A stretch of DNA of 14,861 nt from assembly GCF_020829685.1 (NCBI RefSeq), contig NZ_JAIVFR010000043.1, forward strand, positions 1 to 14,861. The letters are read 5' to 3'. The first letter of the stretch is position 1. The number at the start of each line of letters is the position of its first letter. This stretch comes from Nostoc sp. CHAB 5715 (GTDB lineage: Bacteria; Cyanobacteriota; Cyanobacteriia; Cyanobacteriales; Nostocaceae). Shown in pieces: positions 1-6,211 of the stretch. The notes beneath the pieces are model-generated. The model saw nothing but the letters and a program-made list of their open reading frames with translations, ran no database searches and was not told the origin of the DNA. Both the position numbers and the translations under genes were made by a program.

Positions 1-98
1 TCCATCCCCATCAGGATGCGATCGCAGAAAACGGTTGCATGGGTCAATTTGAAGTACTTGCTGAAAGCAACTCTCAAAATTCTGTTAAAAAGTCCTGA
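1..98 (+). CDS. C-terminal tail of an unidentified protein (partial)
   Basis: A reading frame enters from the left edge and stays open from codon 3-5 to a TGA at 96-98, giving about 31 residues that begin HPHQDAIAENG and end SQNSVKKS. The composition looks like a normal protein end, and the stop lies 8 bp before the convergent stop of the next gene, as expected for the end of a real gene. A HIP1 octamer lies inside the frame (18-25). Frame 1 is also open here (to a TAA at 118-120), so the choice rests on composition and stop placement only. The family is not recognised. Confidence 0.35.
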   Translation, partial: HPHQDAIAENGCMGQFEVLAESNSQNSVKKS

Positions 99-106
99 CA
101 ATATTA

Positions 107-766
107 TTAGTAATTCGTAATTAATTCTTGAATTTTTATGATTTCTTGAGTTCTTTCTTCCGGTGTTAGAGCGAGATATTTTTCATAATTCCCATCCTGG
201 AGTATACGTAATGATTCTTGCTCTACGATTTCTGAATCTATAGGAAATTCAAACAACCCCGAACGCCAGTCAAAGAAGTCGGGAGCGCGTTGAATCAAAT
301 ATTTTATCGCAAATATAGGTAACAAAAACACAAAACAAATATTAAAGTTATCTCTAAAACGTTCTCGTTGCTGATTGAGATTAATTAAAACAGGTGGTAC
401 ACCTTTCCAACTATATGAATAAATATCTTTACTATTCCAGCCTGAGAATGCTTTACACTCTTCATATTCATACAATGAATATTCTAATCCTGTAATAAAT
501 AAAACATCTATTTTATTTTGATTATCTAAATTTTCAATTATTTTATATAAATTAGTAACAGCGTCTTTTAATCGTAAGACTTCAATATTTTTATCGTTAA
601 TATCTTCTTTCACTTTGGCAATCAACTGCTCACCTCTAGCCGGAGAACAACGGACAAATAACAAGCCAAAGCCTTCTGTGAAATTAAGAGTGCGAACTAA
701 AGCTTGATATTCTTCATCTCCTGCTACTGGTAAATCCTTATCCCAATTAGTTAGTCGTAGTGTCAT
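107..766 (-). CDS. P-loop-less STAND/AAA-like NTPase domain protein, probably truncated before a TPR region
   Basis: A 219-residue cytoplasmic protein with no signal peptide or membrane segment. The layout resembles an NTPase core. A first strand (GFGLLFVRCSPARGEQ, about residues 33-48) occupies the Walker A position but has no GxxxxGK[ST]. A hydrophobic strand ending in GLE (VLFITGLEYS, about 88-97) looks like Walker B. Then comes LNQQRERFR and a strand FLLPIFAIKYLIQRAPDFF followed by DWRSGLFEFP. From memory, this last block is typical of cyanobacterial proteins that continue into tetratricopeptide repeats after a segment like LTPEERTQEIIKIQEL. Here the frame stops just after that segment, inside AATTACGAATTA-type repeat DNA, so the TPR part is probably lost. 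It lies 317 bp downstream of the active ATPase on the same strand and may act with it. No clear Shine-Dalgarno precedes the ATG. Function unknown. Confidence 0.75.
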   Translation of the reverse strand: MTLRLTNWDKDLPVAGDEEYQALVRTLNFTEGFGLLFVRCSPARGEQLIAKVKEDINDKNIEVLRLKDAVTNLYKIIENLDNQNKIDVLFITGLEYSLYEYEECKAFSGWNSKDIYSYSWKGVPPVLINLNQQRERFRDNFNICFVFLLPIFAIKYLIQRAPDFFDWRSGLFEFPIDSEIVEQESLRILQDGNYEKYLALTPEERTQEIIKIQELITNY

Positions 767-810
767 AATCTGAGGTAAATAATACTAAATATTAGATTTT
801 ATATATTTGT

Positions 811-963
811 TGATCCCCCCTAACCCCCCTTAAAAAAGGGGGGATAAGAGTCTTAAAGTCTCCCAATTTATCGTGGAGCCAGTGCGGTCTTCTCCCAAGG
901 GGAGACGCCAAGGGCGATGGGGGTTTCCCCCATGAGCAACTGGCGTGGATTTAGGGGGATCTC
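811..963. repeat. Palindrome-rich intergenic repeat (MITE-like)
   Basis: The gap between the two NTPase genes holds several inverted repeats. CCCCCCTT (824-831) pairs with AAGGGGGG (836-843) around a 4-base loop. ATGGGGG (917-923) pairs with CCCCCAT (927-933) around TTT. The outer GATCCCCCCTAA (812-823) is matched imperfectly by TTAGGGGGATC near 951-961, so the block has a terminal-inverted-repeat layout. Sequences of this type are scattered between genes in filamentous cyanobacteria. No coding frame is apparent. Either inner hairpin could end transcription of the upstream ATPase gene, but neither has a clear T-run on the right side. Confidence 0.6.
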
Positions 964-1010
964 CAAGGGCTAGGTGTATACAAAAAAACTTTTCAGACAT
1001 GCTCTTAGTT

Positions 1011-1082
1011 TAATTACGAATTGCGTAAAGCCTGCGGCATAGCTTTGCTTAAAGCGTAGCCCATTGCGAATTGCGAATTGGT
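1011..1082. repeat. Short tandem repeat DNA (AATTACGAATTGCG type) with inserted palindrome
   Basis: AATTACGAATTGCG at the left and ATTGCGAATTGCGAATTG at the right are runs of the ATTGCGA-type heptamer. They are split by a segment (about 1025-1060) containing GCGTAAAGCCTGCGGC and CTTAAAGCGTAGC, which is itself a weak inverted repeat. This is a typical heterocystous-cyanobacterial short tandem repeat block. It ends directly at the stop region of the ATPase gene. Confidence 0.6.
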
Positions 1083-1083
1083 T

Positions 1084-2415
1084 TCATGACGGGTACAATT
1101 GATTATAAGTATCCTGGAATTCGTTAATACCTTTAATCAGGGGATGGATATCATACCAAACTTGACTTCCTCCCTGCTCATTTAAATAACGATATTCCAA
1201 AATACAGCGATTAAATAGTAAACCTCGATACAGTTGGTCGTTTTCTATCTGTTTAGAATGATACACTTTTGCCAGTGCTTCCCATTCATTGGCAAAAACA
1301 GTATTTCGATAAGTATTTCGCAACTCACTAAGCGATCGCTGTAAAGCTCTGGTAGGAATAGGTAAGCTGTTAGTGTATTTAATAGCTTCCTTCATTAATA
1401 ATAATAAATTTCGCACATGACCCCCACTCATCAGGCATAGAATCTCTAATGCCTCCCTGTTTTCAAACATATCTACGATAGATAAACTAGGGTCTATTAA
1501 AGTCAGACGTTTTTGCAGCAGTTCAGTAACTTTATTAATGCCGCGTTGGTAGTTTTCATTATTAGGAGTTTGCACCATAATCATCGGCAATACCTGAGCA
1601 TTACCATAGATATTTGCTACATTTGCTGCTTGGCTAGAATACAGCAAAGAAATTGGTACTGTGTAAATCAAATGGCAATCTAAGGCTTTGAGTTGTTCGT
1701 TGCGGTCTAGAAAAATTTGGTCGTGATTGCTGCGTCCATCTTCTTGAGGTATAGGCACAATCCGATCTAGGTTGTCAGCAATTAATACTAGTTGAGAATA
1801 TCCTGAAGGTAAATGCTGTTTTGCATCTTTAATAAACTGATTCAACGCCTCAATCAATTTGATTGTGTGCGGATTGACTTTCTCACGAATTTTCTGGCGT
1901 TGGCTGGGTTCGGCTCTCAAATTTGCTGTGATTTTAGCAAACTGAGAAATTTGTGCTTCTACACTTAAACTTTTTAAAGATACCTCAGTCAGCGCCAAAT
2001 CCTTTAAATCTTGCCAACGTTCTTCTAACCAGTTCAACAAAGTGTTAGGAGAGGCGCTATCTTTTAATGCTTCTAATAAGTGGCGTGTACAAGCTAAGAG
2101 AATATCTGTATATTGAGCATCTTCTGCATCAATATCTTCTTCATCGGCGGCAAAATAGACAACAAAGCAACCTTGCTCATCTAAGTGTTTCTGAAGACGC
2201 AGCAGTTCTGTTGATTTACCTGCACCGCGATGACCTGCATAAAGTTGACAAGTCATTCTGTTAGACAACAAAATCTCTCTTCCCACCTCTACCAAGATAT
2301 CCCCATCTCCGCGCACTTCTGTACAATCGACATAAGCGGGATCTCCTGCGGGTAAGGGTCGAAATGGGTCAAAAGAATTGTACAGCCGCTTTAAAAAGGC
2401 AAAATTATCCTGCAT
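1084..2415 (-). CDS. P-loop ATPase (AAA/STAND-like), function unknown
   Basis: A 443-residue soluble protein. Walker A is GHRGAGKST (residues 61-69) and Walker B is LVLIADNLD (209-217), where the second aspartate can act as the catalytic acidic residue. Between them lies a helical, charged segment (about 110-200). After Walker B come a sensor-like strand (LDCHLIYTVPISLL), then GGHVRNLLLLMKEA (about 330-343), which matches the helical lid of STAND/AAA-type ATPases, and a C-terminal region with WYDIHPLI resembling a winged-helix end. No nuclease, protease or membrane domain is visible, so an effector, if any, must be separate. The P-loop-less 219-residue protein follows on the same strand and is the obvious partner candidate. 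The start ATG (2413-2415) has only a weak upstream purine stretch. Confidence 0.85.
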   Translation of the reverse strand: MQDNFAFLKRLYNSFDPFRPLPAGDPAYVDCTEVRGDGDILVEVGREILLSNRMTCQLYAGHRGAGKSTELLRLQKHLDEQGCFVVYFAADEEDIDAEDAQYTDILLACTRHLLEALKDSASPNTLLNWLEERWQDLKDLALTEVSLKSLSVEAQISQFAKITANLRAEPSQRQKIREKVNPHTIKLIEALNQFIKDAKQHLPSGYSQLVLIADNLDRIVPIPQEDGRSNHDQIFLDRNEQLKALDCHLIYTVPISLLYSSQAANVANIYGNAQVLPMIMVQTPNNENYQRGINKVTELLQKRLTLIDPSLSIVDMFENREALEILCLMSGGHVRNLLLLMKEAIKYTNSLPIPTRALQRSLSELRNTYRNTVFANEWEALAKVYHSKQIENDQLYRGLLFNRCILEYRYLNEQGGSQVWYDIHPLIKGINEFQDTYNQLYPS

Positions 2416-2530
2416 AATTTAGAATTTCCCTGTGTAGCGCTATATTAACCCAAACTCACCCAGATAATTGCGCTCAAAGTCAAGTCCAGCCCTACATGGA
2501 CAAAGCTTGCTTACACAGGCTCAATAATAT

Positions 2531-2821
2531 ATGTTTGGCAAGCTGTCCTTTAGAGGTTTATGTTTTGACCCCCTATTTTACTCATTACCGGAGTTCAAAG
2601 ACTCATTAATGAGTATCAAAGACTCATTAACGGAGTTCAAAGACTCATTAATGAAGCTCAAAGACTCATTAACGGAGTTCAAAGACTCATTAATGAAGCT
2701 CAACTACTCATTAATGAAGCTCAAACACTCATTAATGGAGTTCAAACACTCATTAATGAAGCTCAACTACTCATTAATGGAGTTCAAACACTCATTAATG
2801 GAGTATAGGACTCCTATTTGA
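2531..2821 (+). CDS. Heptad-repeat small protein (hypothetical, may be non-coding repeat)
   Basis: A 96-residue frame made almost entirely of 7-residue units of the type EFKDSLM / KLKHSLM / KLNYSLM encoded by a 21-bp tandem array. Hydrophobic residues at positions 2 and 6 of each unit give 4-3 spacing, the pattern of a coiled coil, so a product would be one long amphipathic helix. The variable bases mostly swap D, H or NY at one site and keep the frame open. The first 20 or so residues (MFGKLSFRGLCFD) are not repeated. The stop codon TGA (2819-2821) lies inside the left end of a MITE-like element, so the present end is created by that insertion. No good ribosome site is seen. It could be spurious. 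Confidence 0.3.
   Translation: MFGKLSFRGLCFDPLFYSLPEFKDSLMSIKDSLTEFKDSLMKLKDSLTEFKDSLMKLNYSLMKLKHSLMEFKHSLMKLNYSLMEFKHSLMEYRTPI
2570..2800 (+). repeat. 21-bp tandem repeat array (about 11 units)
   Basis: Ten near-identical 21-bp units run from 2591 to 2800 without any insertion or deletion, preceded by one degenerate unit at 2570-2590. The constant core is CTCATTAA followed by TG or CG. Variation falls at GAGTTC versus AAGCTC and at AAAGAC, AAACAC or AACTAC. Different combinations alternate in a regular higher-order way, which suggests unequal exchange of two-unit blocks. There are no unique spacers, so it is not a CRISPR array. Confidence 0.95.
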
Positions 2822-2951
2822 TTTTTGAAAAAACTCCGTACAACTCGAAAGGTCTGATTCCCTACTCCCTACTCCCTACTCCCTACTCCCTACTCCCTAC
2901 TCCCTACTCCCTGCCTACGCAAATAAGTTCAAAAATCAAATCGGATTGCTA
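2806..2951 (+). mobile_element. MITE-like element, copy 1 (TA-flanked, internal heptamer repeats)
   Basis: A 146-bp non-coding element. The left end TAGGACTCCTATTTGATTTT is matched by the inverted right end (2928-2951) with a few mismatches, giving terminal inverted repeats of about 24 bp. TA dinucleotides flank both sides (2804-2805 and 2952-2953), consistent with TA target duplication as in IS630/Tc1-mariner-type MITEs. The middle carries seven perfect CCCTACT heptamers (2860-2908). A second copy lies in reverse orientation at 5781-5912. No transposase is present in the window. Confidence 0.85.
2860..2908 (+). repeat. Short tandem repeat (CCCTACT)7
   Basis: Seven perfect copies of the heptamer CCCTACT, inside the MITE-like element. 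The other copy of the element has five units with two variants (CCCTATT), which accounts for the whole length difference between the two copies. Confidence 0.95.
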
Positions 2952-3025
2952 TAGGTTGGGTTGAAGAACGAAACCCAACGTAAGAGCGGGGTTTGTTGGG
3001 TTTCGCAAAGCCTCAACCCAACCTA
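2952..3025. repeat. Inverted-repeat element with TAGGTTGGGTTGA ends, copy 1
   Basis: A 74-bp element with perfect 13-bp ends: TAGGTTGGGTTGA (2952-2964) and TCAACCCAACCTA (3013-3025). The inside holds further AACCCAAC and GTTGGGTTTCG segments that can pair with each other. It directly abuts the 146-bp MITE and shares its right-hand TA. A related 101-bp copy is at 9944-10044. This type of repeat is common between cyanobacterial genes. As RNA it would form a long hairpin downstream of cofG, whose stop is at 3053-3055. Confidence 0.8.
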
Positions 3026-3052
3026 CGAATATTCTTAACTACTTCCCTGTTC

Positions 3053-4033
3053 TTACAAAAGAGAAACTGGGGTTAGAGTTTTTCGCCAACGCTTCACTGC
3101 TGTTTGTAATTCACCCGACAACCAGCTATCAAATTGCGGATAAATCGGTAAACGCGCCACCAATTCCCACCCAGCAGGTTGTAAAATTTCTCTTAATGCT
3201 TGTTCTTGAACATGAGGATAATCGGGATTCACTTCATCTTTTGGGCCAATTCCACCTAAATCTCGCGCACCAGCTTCGATACAAGCCAGTAACCAGCAGT
3301 TATCTTTAACTAAATTAGGCGGAATTTGAATAGTAATATCTGGCGGTAAAATCTCACGCGCTTTAGCAATTACTTCTGGTAATTCATGGGGATCAAAAGG
3401 TGGTACATCAAAAGTTTGCTGATGTCCAGGACTATGAGGTTGCAGGATGACTTCTTGAATGTGATAATAACGTTGGTGCAAGTTAGAAATAGCTTCCAAA
3501 GTTTCCCACCAATCATTTATAGTTTCTCCAATTCCCAACAGTAACCCAGTTGTAAAGGGAATCTGCAACTCTCCCGCCCATTGTAATTGTTGCAGCCGTA
3601 CCTCTGGTAATTTACTTGGTGCGTGCCGATGTACAGTATTTAATAATGTTGGCGTTAACTGTTCTAACATCAGCCCCATTGAAACATTCACACGTTTCAG
3701 CTTTTGCATTTCCTCAAAACTTAGGGGGCCTGCATTGGTATGCGGTAAAAACCCCATTGAAAATGCTAACTCGCACAAATCATAAATACGCCCAAACCAC
3801 GCCTGACGCCTTGGCGAATGGGGATGCACTTCACCACTGAGGATGAGAATTTCACAGACATTTTGGCTTTGAAGTGGCTTTAAAATACTTTCTGCATCTG
3901 AAATACTCATCCAGGGACTTTTACCCGGTTCGCTGCGAAAGTTGCAGTAACTACAGCGATTAAAGCACTCGTAAGTAGGAACAATTGTATAAGCAGGGCT
4001 ATAGGTGACAAGACGAGAATTATTAATTGGCAT
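3053..4033 (-). CDS. cofG: 7,8-didemethyl-8-hydroxy-5-deazariboflavin synthase subunit CofG (radical SAM)
   Basis: CofG works with CofH to make the deazaflavin F0 from a tyrosine-derived adduct and a flavin-pathway pyrimidine. In cyanobacteria F0 is known mainly as an antenna chromophore of some DNA photolyases. The 326-residue protein has the radical SAM cluster motif C23-x3-C27-x2-C30 in ECFNRCSYC, followed by NFR as is typical of the CofG/CofH group. Further family marks are ILSGEVHP, LPHTNAGPLS, the glycine-rich GLLLGIGET and the C-terminal ARDLGGIGPKDEVNPDYPHV. The length is normal for a stand-alone CofG. It follows crtW by 86 bp on the same strand and may be read from the same transcript, although an 8-bp inverted repeat (4088-4095 with 4112-4119) lies between them. 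The ATG at 4031-4033 puts the cluster motif at the usual distance from the start. No cofH is in the window. Confidence 0.93.
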   Translation of the reverse strand: MPINNSRLVTYSPAYTIVPTYECFNRCSYCNFRSEPGKSPWMSISDAESILKPLQSQNVCEILILSGEVHPHSPRRQAWFGRIYDLCELAFSMGFLPHTNAGPLSFEEMQKLKRVNVSMGLMLEQLTPTLLNTVHRHAPSKLPEVRLQQLQWAGELQIPFTTGLLLGIGETINDWWETLEAISNLHQRYYHIQEVILQPHSPGHQQTFDVPPFDPHELPEVIAKAREILPPDITIQIPPNLVKDNCWLLACIEAGARDLGGIGPKDEVNPDYPHVQEQALREILQPAGWELVARLPIYPQFDSWLSGELQTAVKRWRKTLTPVSLL

Positions 4034-4119
4034 AAGTAGGATAATCTAAAAGAATGCCTTGCTCAAACTATATAGATTACCGTGTGATTCTTGTTGCCAT
4101 TATATTAGATAAACAAGAA

Positions 4120-4881
4120 CTATTTTGCTTTGTAAATTTCTGGTAACTGCCACCAAGAAATATAGGGATATTCGTGATGTTCTTCGTGGTAGCCGAAATG
4201 ATAGCATGTGATAAATGACCACCAAATTGGACGGCTAATCGTTTGGGCGCGATGAGGCTGAATATAACCTCCTATAGGTTCGCTGTGGGGTAGAAAAGTA
4301 CCAAAATAAAATAATTGGAATGAACTTAAAAGCGAGGGAATCACCCAAAAGTTTGTTAGATTAGCATGGGGTATATCAAGGATGTGATTAGCAAAGTGAT
4401 AGATAATAGTCAGAGCAATCATTTGTCCCCAACTCCAGTAACCCTTCATAAAATGAAAATACCAAGCAAAGAAATTTTTGTGTTTCCCATTATGGAAATC
4501 TGGGTCTATTTCACTTGCTGGATTGTGGTGATGCACCCAATGTTTTTGCAATAATTTTTTATAGGGTAAAAGACCATAAAGAGATAGGGTTAATGTCCCA
4601 AAAAAATGATTAATTTTGGGGTTCTGGGGAAATACTACCCCATGCATGGCATCATGAGATGTAATAAATAATCCCGTATATAAAAATGTCTGCCATAGTA
4701 TTATAGGCAATAACATCCAAAATTTTAGCTTGGAAATGTCAAGAGAAAGTAATAAACTTAGGCTAATGACCCATGCGCTAACAATGACAATAGCAATGAA
4801 AAGCCCCTTAAACTGAGATTTACTTCTCACTACTGGAGTCAGTTTTGTTTGATGACTGGGTGGTTGTTCTAACTGGATCAC
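4120..4881 (-). CDS. crtW: Beta-carotene ketolase CrtW (membrane di-iron fatty-acid-hydroxylase family)
   Basis: Introduces 4-keto groups into beta-ionone rings, giving echinenone and canthaxanthin or ketolated myxol, in the membrane. The 253-residue protein has the histidine boxes of the family: HDAMH (residues 76-80), HWVHHH (114-119) and HFGYHEEHH (228-236), plus FGTFLPH. Hydrophobic segments lie at about 27-47, 54-73, 93-105 and 155-195. The length fits CrtW and is far from the long CrtO-type ketolase. The start is GTG (rc of 4879-4881), chosen because a perfect GGAGG (rc of 4888-4892) sits 6 bases upstream. It is first in a possible crtW-cofG unit, with the hli gene 527 bp further upstream on the same strand. 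Cyanobacteria can carry two CrtW paralogues with different substrates, and which one this is cannot be told here. Confidence 0.93.
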   Translation of the reverse strand: MIQLEQPPSHQTKLTPVVRSKSQFKGLFIAIVIVSAWVISLSLLLSLDISKLKFWMLLPIILWQTFLYTGLFITSHDAMHGVVFPQNPKINHFFGTLTLSLYGLLPYKKLLQKHWVHHHNPASEIDPDFHNGKHKNFFAWYFHFMKGYWSWGQMIALTIIYHFANHILDIPHANLTNFWVIPSLLSSFQLFYFGTFLPHSEPIGGYIQPHRAQTISRPIWWSFITCYHFGYHEEHHEYPYISWWQLPEIYKAK

Positions 4882-5408
4882 GCTTTTCCTCCGCCTAATA
4901 TTGAGGTGAAAATTCCAAAAATATAGTCATGACAAAAACAACTAACCGGGAAATCTGTTAGTGGTCAATGTTTTACAGTGGACAATGCCAATGAGCGAAA
5001 ATATGTATAAATATTAAGATACTTTAACTATTATTGCACAAGCAACTGCTATTCTAAAAACTGTTTTCGGTTAGAAGGTTGAGTAATACAAGTAATGACA
5101 CTGGAAAGCTTAGTATCTAGCATAACCAGTGCATTTTCTTTGATACTTTTGGATATAATCTAAGTACAGCTTTGCGTAAAATCGTGGCGAATTGAGGGTT
5201 GAAATTTAAACGCAGAGGGGAGGGGGCGCGTTGCGGGGGTTCGCACGCCACTTGCTTCAAGCAGGTGTTCCCGTCCAACGCAGTGGCTCCCCGTTGTAGC
5301 GACTGCCGTCGCGCAGAGGTAAGCGCAAAGGTACGCAGAGAATTCGCTACGAATTAATGAAATGTTGTACTAAGCCTGCAACAAAGATGGTCAATAATTA
5401 GCGGGGGT
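4882..5408. other. Intergenic region between hli and crtW with GC-rich repeat insert
   Basis: No convincing gene was found in these 527 bp. The part nearest crtW is AT-rich and should hold its promoter. CACTGG (5099-5104) and CCAGTG (5126-5131) form an inverted repeat. From about 5209 to 5345 the base composition changes abruptly: ACGCAGAGG and ACGCAGAG motifs (5211, 5313, 5333) surround a GC-rich block (about 5218-5300) with short palindromes such as TTGCTTCAAGCAG. This looks like a repeat inserted into an ACGCAGAG-type repeat. Confidence 0.55.
4888..4892 (-). promoter_or_regulatory. Shine-Dalgarno of crtW (supports GTG start)
   Basis: GGAGG on the minus strand, 6 bases from the GTG at 4881-4879. 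This is the strongest ribosome-binding site in the window and it decides the non-ATG start of crtW. Confidence 0.8.
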
Positions 5409-5600
5409 TTATGGAATGAGGTGAAGTACGTCCCGCACTACGCTATAACCATTGAGATCCCAAAGTAGGTAAGCTAGAAAACCGATCATAGCCAAGCGAC
5501 CGTTCCAAAGTTCAGACTGAGGAGTTAGCCCAAGATCACCAGCATTGCGGTCTTTGCCATTGTATGCAGTTTCAGTTTTATCACTAGGATAAAGTGGCAT
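5409..5600 (-). CDS. hli: High-light-inducible protein (HLIP, one-helix CAB/ELIP family)
   Basis: A small thylakoid membrane protein that binds chlorophyll and carotenoid and dissipates energy, associated with photosystem assembly under stress. The 63-residue sequence has the single chlorophyll-binding helix with the signature ELWNGRLAMIGF (residues 30-41). E30, N33 and R35 are the conserved ligand and salt-bridge residues, followed by LAYLLWDLNG. The polar N-terminus (MPLYPSDKTETAYNG) is normal for the family. An AAGGGA-like ribosome site lies about 10 bases before the ATG (5598-5600). Its neighbours crtW and cofG are on the same strand but far enough away to have their own promoters. Which of the several cyanobacterial hli paralogues it is cannot be told. 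Confidence 0.92.
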   Translation of the reverse strand: MPLYPSDKTETAYNGKDRNAGDLGLTPQSELWNGRLAMIGFLAYLLWDLNGYSVVRDVLHLIP

Positions 5601-5780
5601 TGTTAAATTCCCTTAAGAAGCTAATTACTTTGTTCATATTACTTAACTTACCCATTTGGCGCTATCTGTCTCTAGTTTCAAAGTAGAAGCAACTCTAAAG
5701 AATGAAATTTTAAGGAGTTTAGGAAATATTTATCTAACAAAAGTTCAATAATAGCTTTTATTACCTATAGAACAGAGGTA

Positions 5781-5912
5781 TAGTAATCCGCTTTGATTTT
5801 TGAAATTATTTGCGTAGGCGGGGAGTAGGGAATAGGGAATAGGGAGTAGGGAGTAGGGAATCAGGCTTTTCGAGGTGTACGGTGTTTATTCAAAAATCAA
5901 ATAGGAATCCTA
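5781..5912 (-). mobile_element. MITE-like element, copy 2 (inverted relative to copy 1)
   Basis: A 132-bp element that aligns along its whole reverse complement with the element at 2806-2951. The single-base differences are scattered and the only length change is two fewer heptamers (five AGTAGGG/AATAGGG-type units at about 5821-5855 versus seven). It is flanked by TA on both sides (5779-5780 and 5913-5914). It sits in the 611-bp gap between hli and the SRPBCC gene and disrupts no recognisable gene. Confidence 0.85.
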
Positions 5913-6061
5913 TATTTTTACCAAACAACTGCTAATCAGAACTTGTAATATCACTAAAAAACTATTTTGGATATGATAAAAAATCTAACGAAAGTTACAA
6001 GGTTTCTAGAGTGTTATTAACCAGACGAATAAACAGTAAATAGGTTTTTCAAACTTAAAGT

Positions 6062-6145
6062 ATGACTCCTACGATACTGATTACAGGTGCGATGGTTGGT
6101 TCGGCGAATTTCTCGCAAGCTTTGTATTGCTTGTTTCCTGTTTGA
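6062..6145 (+). pseudogene. Possible N-terminal remnant of an NAD(P)-binding (NmrA/SDR-like) gene
   Basis: A 27-codon frame starting ATG at 6062 reads MTPTILITGAMVGSANFSQ and stops at 6143-6145. The beginning, MTPTILITGA, followed by a glycine a few residues on, is how many NmrA-type and epimerase-type NAD(P)-binding proteins begin (TILVTGATGxVG). After about 15 residues the likeness ends, and nothing downstream continues the fold before the convergent SRPBCC gene. This suggests an internal deletion that left only the start of the gene. The match is short and could be chance. Confidence 0.3.
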
Positions 6146-6211
6146 TAAAGTGGGTTTCGCGGCAAGGGTTGAAGAATCAGGATAATTAATTTTTGCTACC
6201 AGCAGATTCTG

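Noticed and set aside
2067..2264. Plus-strand open frame inside the ATPase gene
   Set aside because: It lies entirely opposite the Walker A region of a well-supported gene and has no recognisable protein features.
2570..2800. CRISPR array
   Set aside because: The repeats are contiguous 21-bp units without unique spacers, and no cas gene is nearby.
3616..3840. Antisense frame in cofG
   Set aside because: Shadow of the CofG coding frame; no ribosome site or protein-like pattern.
4088..4119. Terminator between crtW and cofG
   Set aside because: Only an 8-bp AT-rich stem with a 16-base loop and no T-run; too weak to call.
4366..4554. Antisense frame in crtW
   Set aside because: Shadow of the ketolase frame, whose histidine boxes are clear on the other strand.
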